DNA of 64,000 nucleotides, from assembly GCF_012927125.1 (NCBI RefSeq), contig NZ_JABBFZ010000023.1, positions 1 through 64,000 of the forward strand, read 5' to 3'. Source of the stretch: Paraburkholderia antibiotica. GTDB taxonomy: Bacteria > Pseudomonadota > Gammaproteobacteria > Burkholderiales > Burkholderiaceae. The number at the start of each line of letters is the position of its first letter. The stretch's first letter is position 1. A program made the position numbers and the translations under genes. The notes beneath the pieces were generated by a model. It did no database searches, was not told the DNA's origin, and saw nothing but the letters and a program-made list of their open reading frames with translations. Shown here piece by piece: positions 8,845 to 16,446 of this stretch.

Positions 8845-9163
8845 CTAGAGTCCCCAGATGATGTCCGCATCGCTCTTGCGCGCTTCGCGCATCATGTCCA
8901 GAAACGGCCACGCGCGTTGCGACAGCCGGTTGCGCGGATCGCGCTGATTGCTGGTCGAGCAATGCAATGCCTCGGTGCCCGCTTGCGCGGTCGCGTCTTC
9001 GGTGATGGCGGCTTCGAGCCGATCGATCGCATGCGGCAGTTCGTCGTGACTGATCACGCCGCGTTCGCCGAGCCGCTTGCCGGTCAGCCCGAGCAGGTAT
9101 TGCGCAAGATCTCTGAGCATCACGACATCCGGTGTCGCTGTCGACTGAAAAGTCGATCATCAT
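8845..9163 (-). pseudogene. DUF1840 family protein, one-base frameshift near the N-terminus
   Basis: The C-terminal 92 residues read as a typical DUF1840 protein (MLRDLAQYLLGLTGKR, GVISHDELPHAIDRLEAAI, ADIIWGL). The expected N-terminus is in another frame: ATGATG at 9163 with a strong AAAGGAG ribosome site gives MMIDFSVDS. Removing one base near 9136-9140 joins it to TPDVVMLRDLAQ, giving a normal-length protein of about 105 aa. As written, translation from 9163 would not reach the conserved part; only a GTG/ATG near 9120 without a ribosome site would. Either a real mutation or a base error is possible. The function of DUF1840 is unknown. The 19-bp dyad at 9231-9249 is upstream. Confidence 0.75.
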
Positions 9164-9230
9164 GATGGCTCCTTTATCGATGTAGATGAAATGGGCCAAC
9201 GAATCCATCTCAATCCGTCTGCCCTCATTT

Positions 9231-9249
9231 TATATCACAACATGATAAA
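9231..9249. promoter_or_regulatory. Putative MarR operator, copy B (upstream of DUF1840)
   Basis: TATAT - nine bases - ATAAA, containing a perfect inverted repeat TATCA/TGATA with 5-bp spacing (9233-9247). It lies 68 bp upstream of the 9163 start. Confidence 0.6.
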
Positions 9250-9329
9250 AAAGAACGAGTATGGACACCTCTCGACTGTCACCGCCAGACGACAGTTTGC
9301 GCGCGCCGCAAAACGAAAAGGGGTCGTTT

Positions 9330-9348
9330 TATATCATATTGAAATATA
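9330..9348. promoter_or_regulatory. Putative MarR operator, copy C (upstream of HPP-CBS)
   Basis: TATAT - nine bases - ATATA, extended to TTATAT/ATATAA (9329-9349). It lies 44 bp upstream of the HPP-CBS start and about 80 bp from copy B, in the divergent promoter region. Confidence 0.6.
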
Positions 9349-9391
9349 ATCATGCCCAGAGTGTATTCGCGTTGCCAGGGTTTCCCCGGTA

Positions 9392-10597
9392 ATGTCGGCC
9401 CCGGCATCATCGACTACTTCCGCGCTTATTTTGTCCCGCTCTCTCGTTCTCGGCTGGCTTGCCAGCTTTCTTCCCGCACCGGTCGCCGTGAAATGGCACG
9501 AGCGTGCGCGTTCGTGCATCGGCGCGCTGCTCGGCATCGCGTTCACCGGCGGCCTGATGTATCTGCTGCTCGGGCCCACCGCGAGCATTCCGCTGCTGGT
9601 CGCGCCGATGGGCGCCTCCGCCGTGCTGCTGTTCGCGGTACCCGCGAGTCCGCTCGCGCAGCCGTGGTCGATCATCGGCGGCAATCTGGTGTCCGCGACG
9701 ATCGGCGTGACCTGCGCGAAGCTGATCGGCGATCCGACGCTCGCGGCAGCGCTGGCGGTGTCGCTCTCGATCGGCGGAATGTTCGCATTGCGCTGCGTGC
9801 ACCCGCCGTCGGGCGCGGTTGCGCTGACCGCCGTGCTCGGCGGCCCGGTCATTCATGTGCTCGGTTATCGCTTCGTGTTCGAACCGATCCTGATCCAGTC
9901 GGCCGCGCTGCTGTTCGGCGCGCTCGTCTATCACGCCGTCACCGGCCATCGCTATCCGCACGTGGGGCGTCAGGACCGCGCGACCGCCAGCCAGGTCGCC
10001 GACGAAGCAGCGCGCGTCGGCTTCAATCGCGCGGACTTTAACGCGGTGCTCGAACGCCGCGGTGAAATGCTCGACATCGATCCCAACGACCTGTATTCGC
10101 TGCTGCGGGAAACGCAGTTGCAAGCGTTCTCGCGCAGCTTCGACGAATTGCGCTGCGAAGACGTGATGTCGCGCCACGTCGTGTCGGTATCGCCGGCGGC
10201 GCGTGCCACGACCGCATGGGACCTGTTCAAGCGCCACAACGTGAAGGCGTTGCCGGTGGTCGACGCCGGGCAGAAGCTGGTCGGCATCGTCACACGCGCC
10301 GATTTCGTCGACAGAAAAAACTTCGGCGCGTTCGCACCGATTCTCAGCTACTTCGACGGCTGGCTGCGCGGCGATGCGAAACGGCCGCCGAACGTCGGCA
10401 ACGTGATGACCACCGACGTCTGCACCGTCAACTCGAATTCGCCGATTACCGAACTCGTGCCGATGTTCGCGAACTTCGGCCACCACCACATCCCGGTGCT
10501 CGATCACGCGGGGCGCGTGGTCGGCATGATTACCCAGGTCGATCTGATTTCCGGCCTGTATCGACAAACCGTCGCACAGGCCCGTCAAACCGCCTGA
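9392..10597 (+). CDS. HPP family membrane protein with C-terminal CBS pair
   Basis: The 401-aa protein has an N-terminal HPP integral-membrane domain (about residues 35-190, four to five hydrophobic segments, with the naming motif RCVHPPSGAVALT) and two CBS domains (about 245-310 and 345-395; VMSRHVVSVSP..., VMTTDVCTVNSNSP...). CBS pairs bind adenine nucleotides and gate the attached protein. HPP proteins have been linked to nitrite or anion transport, but the substrate here is unknown. The ATG at 9392 lacks a clear ribosome site and the true start could be up to 30 codons later. It precedes marR and clc on the same strand and has its own dyad. Confidence 0.85.
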   Translation: MSAPASSTTSALILSRSLVLGWLASFLPAPVAVKWHERARSCIGALLGIAFTGGLMYLLLGPTASIPLLVAPMGASAVLLFAVPASPLAQPWSIIGGNLVSATIGVTCAKLIGDPTLAAALAVSLSIGGMFALRCVHPPSGAVALTAVLGGPVIHVLGYRFVFEPILIQSAALLFGALVYHAVTGHRYPHVGRQDRATASQVADEAARVGFNRADFNAVLERRGEMLDIDPNDLYSLLRETQLQAFSRSFDELRCEDVMSRHVVSVSPAARATTAWDLFKRHNVKALPVVDAGQKLVGIVTRADFVDRKNFGAFAPILSYFDGWLRGDAKRPPNVGNVMTTDVCTVNSNSPITELVPMFANFGHHHIPVLDHAGRVVGMITQVDLISGLYRQTVAQARQTA

Positions 10598-10662
10598 CCG
10601 ACCCAACCCGAACCGGGCAGACGCGCGCGCGCAGCCCCTATCAAGGTCGCAATCCGCTCAAA

Positions 10663-10681
10663 TACATCATTATGTGATATA
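10663..10681. promoter_or_regulatory. Putative MarR operator, copy D (autoregulatory)
   Basis: TACAT - nine bases ending GTG - ATATA, with an inner ATCA/TGAT dyad (10666-10678). It lies 31 bp upstream of the marR ATG, a usual position for autorepression. Confidence 0.6.
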
Positions 10682-10711
10682 TTTTACCTTTCTTCTGATC
10701 GGCGGATACCT

Positions 10712-11128
10712 ATGAAAGTACGCACGCGCAAACTGAACAAGAGCGACTTCGAGCAGTTGTCGGAGTTTCGTTATCAGATGCGCCGCTTCGAGCGGTTCTC
10801 CGAACAGGCCGCGCAGAACGAAGGCATCACGCCGCTGCAATACCTGCTGCTGTTGCATATCAAGGGCTATCCGGAGCGCGACTGGGCGACCGTCGGGGAA
10901 CTCGCGGAGCGGCTGCAGGCGCAGCATCATGGCGTCGTCGCACTGGTATCGCGCTGCGAGGCGCTGAATCTGGTGCGCCGCCAGGTCAGCGAAACCGACC
11001 GTCGTCAGGTCGAAGTACACCTTGAAAAAGCGGGCGAACGGGTGCTCGAGCGGCTCGCGGAATTGCATCGCGCCGAATTGAGGTCGCTCGAAGGCTCCTT
11101 CCAGATTCCACAGATCGATCTCGACTAA
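10712..11128 (+). CDS. MarR family transcriptional regulator
   Basis: This 138-aa winged-helix protein has the MarR order: an N-terminal dimerisation helix (EFRYQMRRFERFSEQAA), then the recognition helices in TVGELAERLQAQHHGVVALVSRCEALNLVRR and the wing with DRRQVEVHLEKAGERVL. MarR proteins are usually dimeric repressors released by small molecules or oxidation; no Cys is visible here, so ligand control is more likely than thiol sensing. It is followed 2 bp later by clc and preceded by operator copy D. Three further copies lie in front of usp, the DUF1840 gene and HPP-CBS. Confidence 0.9.
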   Translation: MKVRTRKLNKSDFEQLSEFRYQMRRFERFSEQAAQNEGITPLQYLLLLHIKGYPERDWATVGELAERLQAQHHGVVALVSRCEALNLVRRQVSETDRRQVEVHLEKAGERVLERLAELHRAELRSLEGSFQIPQIDLD

Positions 11129-11130
11129 TC

Positions 11131-12930
11131 ATGAGCATGGATTCCCACAAGCGCGACTTCTCGTCGAACGCGCGGCTTCCCGGTATTTTCGCTTTGGCCG
11201 CGGGCATCGGGCTCGTCAGCACGCTGGCCGCGTTTGTGCTGCTGAACCTTATTCACCTCTTCACCAATCTGTTTTTCTTCGGCACGCTGTCGTTCGCCGA
11301 GCGCTCCCCCGCCAACAACACGCTTGGCCTGTGGGTGATCGGCGTGCCGGTGCTCGGCGGTCTGATCGTCGGGATGATGGCGCGCTTCGGCTCCGAAAAG
11401 ATTCGCGGGCACGGTATTCCCGAAGCGATCGAAGCGATCCTGTTCGGCAAGAGCAGGATGTCGCCGAAGGTCGCGGTACTCAAGCCGTTGTCGTCGGGCA
11501 TCGTGATCGGCAGCGGCGGCCCGTTCGGCGCGGAAGGCCCGATCATCATGACGGGCGGCGCGCTCGGCTCGCTGATCGCGCAGTGCGTGAAGGTCACCTC
11601 GGCGGAACGCAAGACGCTACTCGTGGCCGGCGCCGCGGCCGGCATGACCGCGGTGTTCGGCACGCCGGTGGCGGCCGTGCTGCTCGCAGTCGAGCTGCTG
11701 CTGTTCGAATGGCGGCCGCGCAGTTTCCTGCCGGTCGCGGTGGCCTGCGCGGTCGCCGGTTTCGCGCGCGCGATCTTCTTCGGCACCGGCCCGCTGTTTC
11801 CGCTGCAAACCGCCGCGCCCGATGGCTGGGCGCTGCTGTCGTGCGCGATCGCCGGCGTATTGTCGGGCGCGCTCGCGTCGGGATTGTCGGCCGCGCTGTA
11901 CAAGGTCGAAGATCTGTTCGGCAAGCTGCCGATTCACTGGATGTGGTGGCCGGCGCTCGGCGGCATCGTGGTCGGCATCGGCGGCTGGCTCGAACCGCGC
12001 GCGCTCGGCGTCGGTTATGACGTGATCGGCGATCTGCTGCATCAGAACATCGCGGTGCAGGTCGCGCTGCTGCTGCTCGCGGTCAAGGCGGTGATGTGGG
12101 TCATCGCGCTCGGCTCGGGCACCTCGGGCGGCGTGCTCGCGCCGCTGCTGATGCTCGGCGCCGGCCTCGGCACGGTGCTCGCGCACTGGCTGCCGGGCAA
12201 CGAACCCGCGTTGTGGCCGCTCGTCTGCATGGCCGCGACGCTCGGCGCCACGCTCGGCGCGCCGCTCACGGCCATCGTGTTCGCGTTCGGCCTCACGCAC
12301 GACAGCAACGCGCTGCTGCCGCTGCTGACGGCCACGCTCGTCGCGCACGGCTTCTCCGCGGTCGTGATGCGGCGCTCGATCATGACCGAGAAAATCGCGC
12401 GGCGCGGTTATCACATCTATCGCGAGTACGGCGTCGATCCGCTCGAACGTCACTATGTCGACGAAGTAATGAGCGCATCGGTCGAAACGGTCGATGCCGC
12501 CACGACAGTCGGCGCCACGCTGCAAACGCTGTTCGGCGCGAACCAGTCGCGGCGCGCCTATCCGGTGGTGCGCAACGGCGCGGTGATCGGCGTGGCCGAC
12601 CGCTCGCTGCTCGAACGCTTCTGCGCCGACGACACCGAACGCAAACGCGCGCTGACGCTCGCCGACGTGTTCGCCGAGCAGAATCCGGCATTTGCTTTGC
12701 CCTCCGAAACATGCCGGCTGGTCGCGACGCGCCTGGCGGTGCTCGATCTCGAACGTCTGCCGGTGGTCGCGGATCGCAACAGCATGCGTCTGGTCGGCAT
12801 CGTGTCGCGCAGCGATCTGGTCAAGCCGTCGCTCGCGCACTTCGAGGAGGAACATAAGCGCGAACGGTTCCGGCGCATTGGGCCGTCGCTGGGTAAGCGA
12901 CGTTTCGCGCCGGTTCGCAAGACCGGTTAA
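11131..12930 (+). CDS. ClC-type chloride channel/antiporter with CBS domains
   Basis: This 599-aa membrane protein of the ClC family has the selectivity segments GHGIP (residues 93-97), GSGGPFGAEGP with gating Glu135, and GSGTSGGVLAP in the second half. These are followed by a cytoplasmic CBS pair (about 465-585). The gating Glu suggests a Cl-/H+ exchanger rather than a channel, although a second proton Glu was not assigned. ClC exchangers support acid resistance by electrical compensation. It begins 2 bp after marR, so the two are translationally linked, and a rho-independent terminator follows at 12952-12985. Confidence 0.92.
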   Translation: MSMDSHKRDFSSNARLPGIFALAAGIGLVSTLAAFVLLNLIHLFTNLFFFGTLSFAERSPANNTLGLWVIGVPVLGGLIVGMMARFGSEKIRGHGIPEAIEAILFGKSRMSPKVAVLKPLSSGIVIGSGGPFGAEGPIIMTGGALGSLIAQCVKVTSAERKTLLVAGAAAGMTAVFGTPVAAVLLAVELLLFEWRPRSFLPVAVACAVAGFARAIFFGTGPLFPLQTAAPDGWALLSCAIAGVLSGALASGLSAALYKVEDLFGKLPIHWMWWPALGGIVVGIGGWLEPRALGVGYDVIGDLLHQNIAVQVALLLLAVKAVMWVIALGSGTSGGVLAPLLMLGAGLGTVLAHWLPGNEPALWPLVCMAATLGATLGAPLTAIVFAFGLTHDSNALLPLLTATLVAHGFSAVVMRRSIMTEKIARRGYHIYREYGVDPLERHYVDEVMSASVETVDAATTVGATLQTLFGANQSRRAYPVVRNGAVIGVADRSLLERFCADDTERKRALTLADVFAEQNPAFALPSETCRLVATRLAVLDLERLPVVADRNSMRLVGIVSRSDLVKPSLAHFEEEHKRERFRRIGPSLGKRRFAPVRKTG

Positions 12931-12951
12931 GCGAAATTGCTCTACTGACAG

Positions 12952-12985
12952 AAAAGGCCGAGCCCCATCAGGGACTCGGCCTTTT
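12952..12985 (+). terminator. Rho-independent terminator after clc
   Basis: Eleven-base arms AAAAGGCCGAG and CTCGGCCTTTT enclose a 12-base loop and end in a T run. It lies 21 bp after the clc stop and ends the marR-clc transcript; the A/T ends may let it also work on the opposite strand. Confidence 0.9.
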
Positions 12986-13020
12986 TCGTTTCCGGCGCAA
13001 ACCGGTTCGTTGAGAGCGGA

Positions 13021-13419
13021 TTATTTGCCGGCACCGCGCGATTCGACGCAACTCAGCACGAGCGTATCGCCCGGTCTCGCGCCGGCACTCAATGCGGCGC
13101 TGTGCCCATCCGTGCCGTCGCAATGCCATTGCGCGAGAAAGTCGCCGGGGCACGCGGCTGTCGTACTACCCTGCTGCCGGGCAGGCATCGAGTAATCGCA
13201 GGTCTGCCGGCCGTTGCAATGACGCGCGATGTCGCCAGTGAGGTTGCCGCGCGCCGCGCCGCAGTTCTCGCCGTAGGTGCCGGAGACGATCGTGATCGCG
13301 TGCTCGTCCGCGCCGGCATGACCGGATAGCGCGAGCATGCCCGACACACACAGCAATCCACGAACGACTGCGCCGACGAACATCCTTCGGTTACCGGAAG
13401 CGTCGAGTAGTCCGACCAT
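13021..13419 (-). CDS. Secreted Cys-rich protein with SUEL-type lectin-like domain
   Basis: The start at 13419 follows two GGAGG-like sites; the frame extends upstream but without family sequence. The 132-aa product has a signal peptide ending near SGHAGA, then about 90 residues with six Cys spaced as in galactose-binding SUEL/rhamnose-binding lectin domains (ITIVSGTYGENCGAARGN, HCNGRQTCDY, QWHCDG, VLSCVE). Disulfides would form in the periplasm or outside the cell. Sugar binding is inferred from the pattern only. The gene is monocistronic and the function in bacteria is unclear. Confidence 0.65.
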   Translation of the reverse strand: MVGLLDASGNRRMFVGAVVRGLLCVSGMLALSGHAGADEHAITIVSGTYGENCGAARGNLTGDIARHCNGRQTCDYSMPARQQGSTTAACPGDFLAQWHCDGTDGHSAALSAGARPGDTLVLSCVESRGAGK

Positions 13420-13619
13420 GTTGCACCTCCGTTCCTCCATCCCTGTCATGCGGACACGGCGGTGGGCGTAAAAAACGCACCGCCTCCATCGAGGTATAGA
13501 GGAAACAACGCAGGACTGCCACACGAATACCCGTATAGCTCAGCGCAAGCGGTATACGTCGCGCGAAAACGCCACACTGCCTGCAAGCCGCGCGGCGTCA
13601 CAGTCCTTCGAAAACACCG

Positions 13620-14522
13620 TTATTCGAACGCCTTGTCGTTCGGCGTCGCGTACAGCTGCTTCAGCGTGTCCGTCATCGGGAAATCGAAGCTGATGTTCTT
13701 CGGCGGGACCGGCTTCATGAACCATTTGTCGTACATCGGCTGCAACTCGGGCCCCTTCATTACCTGCGCGAGCGTGTCGTCGACCAGCTTTTTGAACTCG
13801 GGATCGCCGCGGCGCATCATGAAGCCGTACGCTTCCGACGATTGCGGCGTGCCCGTGATGATCCAGTCCGACGGCTTCGCGGTCAACGTGCGGGTGCCGG
13901 CGAGCAACACGTCGTCCATCATATACGCGACCGCCCGGCCGCTTTCGAGCGTGAGCCGCCCTTCGCCGTAGTCCTTCGCGCTGATGATCTGCATGTTCAT
14001 CTTTTTGTCTTCGTTCATTTTGCGCAGGATGCGCTCGGACGTCGTGCCCTGATTCGTCACGACGGTCTTGCCGGCGAGATCGGGAAAGTCCTTGATGCCC
14101 GAGTCCTTGCGCGTCAACAGCCGCGTCGTCGCGACGAAGAACGTGTCGGCGAACGTCACCTGGTTCTGGCGTGCCGCCAGATTGGTCGTCACGCCGCATT
14201 CGAGATCGATCGTGCCGTTCTGCACCAGCGGAATGCGGTTCTGCGACGTCACCGGAATAAAGCGCACCTTCAGATCGGCGCGTTTCGTCTTCGCCTTGAC
14301 CGCGTCGATCACCTTGTTGCAGAGGTCCTGCGAAAAGCCGATCACCTGATTGTTCGAGTCGACATACGAAAACGGCACCGAAGTCTCGCGATGGCCGATC
14401 GCGATCACGCCGCTTTGCTGGATCTTCGCGAGCGTGGACGTCGCGTCCTGCGCGAACGCGCCGGAACTCGCAGACGTGACGACAGCAAGCACAGCGATAG
14501 CGGACCAATTCAGTACTTTCAT
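13620..14522 (-). CDS. Polar amino-acid ABC transporter substrate-binding protein (GltI-like), orphan
   Basis: This 300-aa periplasmic protein has signal peptide MKVLNWSAIAVLAVVTSASS, mature start near AFAQDATS, and the family-3 solute-binding pattern seen in glutamate/aspartate binding proteins (GVIAIGHRETSVPFSYVD, GFSQDLCNKVIDAVK, DLECGVTTNLAARQ, YDKWF). The ATG at 14522 has a GGAG site. Permease and ATPase genes, normally adjacent, are absent on both sides, so it must share a permease encoded elsewhere or act in sensing. A strong palindromic site lies 60-100 bp upstream (14584-14621). Confidence 0.9.
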   Translation of the reverse strand: MKVLNWSAIAVLAVVTSASSGAFAQDATSTLAKIQQSGVIAIGHRETSVPFSYVDSNNQVIGFSQDLCNKVIDAVKAKTKRADLKVRFIPVTSQNRIPLVQNGTIDLECGVTTNLAARQNQVTFADTFFVATTRLLTRKDSGIKDFPDLAGKTVVTNQGTTSERILRKMNEDKKMNMQIISAKDYGEGRLTLESGRAVAYMMDDVLLAGTRTLTAKPSDWIITGTPQSSEAYGFMMRRGDPEFKKLVDDTLAQVMKGPELQPMYDKWFMKPVPPKNISFDFPMTDTLKQLYATPNDKAFE

Positions 14523-14823
14523 AGGTTTCTCCAATCGTGCGGCATGTTTCTGATGGGTGGTGGGGCTTCCGGATGATCCGTCTACATATGTTGCCACTAA
14601 AAAAATAATTGCAACATATGTTAACTACCGAGGCGCGCGTACAGGCTCCCGGAAGGGTCATCGGGAATGCGGCCGCCGCCGATTCTGGACGACCGCACGG
14701 CCGAACCACCCGAGTCGGAAAGATGTATAGACGAGGGAATCCGCGACGCAGCACTGCGTCGCGAGCGCGGAGCAGCACTATTTCGCGCGGCCCGAAGGAG
14801 AGAAGTGAAGCAGCTCCGGGAGG
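14523..14823. other. Intergenic region between iorB and the GltI-like gene
   Basis: About 300 bases without a gene. The left third carries the AT-rich palindrome described separately, which is probably the promoter/operator of the 14522 gene. The right two thirds are GC-rich with only spurious frames. Confidence 0.5.
14584..14621. promoter_or_regulatory. 11-bp inverted repeat, probable operator of the GltI-like gene
   Basis: ACATATGTTGC (14584-14594) and GCAACATATGT (14611-14621) are perfect inverted repeats separated by 16 A/T-rich bases. Each arm also contains the self-complementary ACATATGT. This is an unusually strong dyad in a 60%+ GC region and sits where a promoter for the 14522 gene is expected. 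The regulator is not in the neighbourhood. Confidence 0.65.
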
Positions 14824-16389
14824 TTAAGCGACCCCGAGCCCTGCGTCGACAGAGAAGCCGCAACGCTGTAAATGCTCGCGCAGTTGATGGCCGTTCTCGT
14901 CGGCCAGCGCCTTTTCGCGCAGCTCGCGCAAGGTCCGTGGGGAAAGCGCTTCGGCGTGGCGGTCCACCACGGTCATCAACGTCTCGTAGTTCCTCAGCCC
15001 GCGCGCGTGGGTGTCGCCGTAGCCTTTGACGAGCCGTTGGCACTGCGCAATTTCGAGGGCAAGTGCCGCATCAATGGCGGCAGCCGCCTCGATCCGCCGC
15101 AACCACGCGTCGATACGGCGCGTTTCCAGCGCGTAGCGCAGCGTCGTACGCCGGCCGCGTCGCCAGCCGGCCAGCAGATACAGAAGCAGGAAGCCGCCGA
15201 GCGAACTGGTCTGGATCACGCGACCTTTCGCGGCGAAGCGCGCGACGATGCGATGCACGCGATGCGGCCGCGCGAGCCAGCGACCGAGCCCCGCCGGCAG
15301 CGTCTCGCAGATTTCCTCGATGCGAGGATGCATGAACTCGTTGATCTGCAGCACCTGCGCCGCATTTGCATGCACCTCGCCGCGCACGCGTTCGAAACGG
15401 CTCGCGCGGGTCTTCAGATCCGCCACGCGAATCGTATCTTCATACGACATCCACAGCGCCAGATGCCGTGCCGTTTCGCCGAGCAATCCAGCGTCGCCGC
15501 CGCCCGGCGCGGCGCGCAACACGTCGAGCCGATCGAGATACAGGCTCGCATACGCGACGTCCTGATAGTCGATGAGCCGCCGGACACCTTCGAGCGCCAG
15601 GTCCCGCGCCACGACAGGCAAATCCAGCGCACGCGCGACGAGTGCCGCGACGCCTGCATCGCGCGGCGGCTGCGCGGCGGAGGTCGATGCGTGAGTCGCG
15701 TGAGTCACATAAGTCTCGTGAATCGACTCATGATCTTGCAGGGCCGGCCAGGCGCCGCTCTGTTCGGCGCGCGTCGCCTGATAGCCTGCATCGAACGCCT
15801 TGAGGCTCGCCGCGACACCGAGCCCGCCTCGCTCGATCGTCGCTTCGAACTGCTCGCGGCGAAACGGCAGCACGTCGGCGGCACTCAGCGCACCGAATAG
15901 CACTGCGCTAATCACGCTGCCCGTGTGCTGCGCGAGCTGCGCCATATCGAAGCTGACGAAGCGCCTGGCCGCCTCGCGCGCCTGATGGGCGAGCGCGGCT
16001 TCATCGACACGGCCGTCGCCCAGCGCCGATTTCTCCGCGATCGAGTACACGCGATGGCTCGATGCGAGCAGTGTCGTGCGCTCGCGCGTGACGAACCCGC
16101 GCTGCACCGCGCGCCCGGCTTCCATCAATTCCGACGCGAGCACGATGTCGACGTCGCCGGGCAATGGCGTGAGCGCCAGCACCGGAACGCGCGCGTCCGG
16201 CTGCGTCGCGCCGGGGAAGAGCTCGAGGTAGTAGATCGTCGCGCCGGTACGCTGCGCGACGCCCGGCACCGACGTGGTCTGCGCGAAGTAGCCGTCGGCC
16301 TCGGCCAGGCTGACGATCCAGTCGGCGAGCACGCCGCCCCCTTCCCCGCCCATCGCGAGAATCGCGATCTTGATCGGCTCAACGGCCAT
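14824..16389 (-). CDS. iorB: Indolepyruvate oxidoreductase beta subunit family protein
   Basis: Residues 1-200 match the gamma/beta subunit of 2-oxoacid:ferredoxin oxidoreductases (IKIAILAMGGEGGGVLADWIVSLAEADGYFAQTTSVPGVAQRTGAT begins this domain and is split here only by length; key feature is the GGEGGG loop at 14-19). Residues 220-521 are a helical C-terminal extension seen in proteobacterial members. With IorA it would oxidatively decarboxylate arylpyruvates to aryl-acetyl-CoA. The gene is last in the operon iorA - MFS - iorB, 57 bp after the transporter. Confidence 0.85.
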   Translation of the reverse strand: MAVEPIKIAILAMGGEGGGVLADWIVSLAEADGYFAQTTSVPGVAQRTGATIYYLELFPGATQPDARVPVLALTPLPGDVDIVLASELMEAGRAVQRGFVTRERTTLLASSHRVYSIAEKSALGDGRVDEAALAHQAREAARRFVSFDMAQLAQHTGSVISAVLFGALSAADVLPFRREQFEATIERGGLGVAASLKAFDAGYQATRAEQSGAWPALQDHESIHETYVTHATHASTSAAQPPRDAGVAALVARALDLPVVARDLALEGVRRLIDYQDVAYASLYLDRLDVLRAAPGGGDAGLLGETARHLALWMSYEDTIRVADLKTRASRFERVRGEVHANAAQVLQINEFMHPRIEEICETLPAGLGRWLARPHRVHRIVARFAAKGRVIQTSSLGGFLLLYLLAGWRRGRRTTLRYALETRRIDAWLRRIEAAAAIDAALALEIAQCQRLVKGYGDTHARGLRNYETLMTVVDRHAEALSPRTLRELREKALADENGHQLREHLQRCGFSVDAGLGVA

Positions 16390-16446
16390 GACTGTGTTCC
16401 CGTAACCGGTTGATGGATTGAACCCGACGCATCGCCAGGCCGGCCG

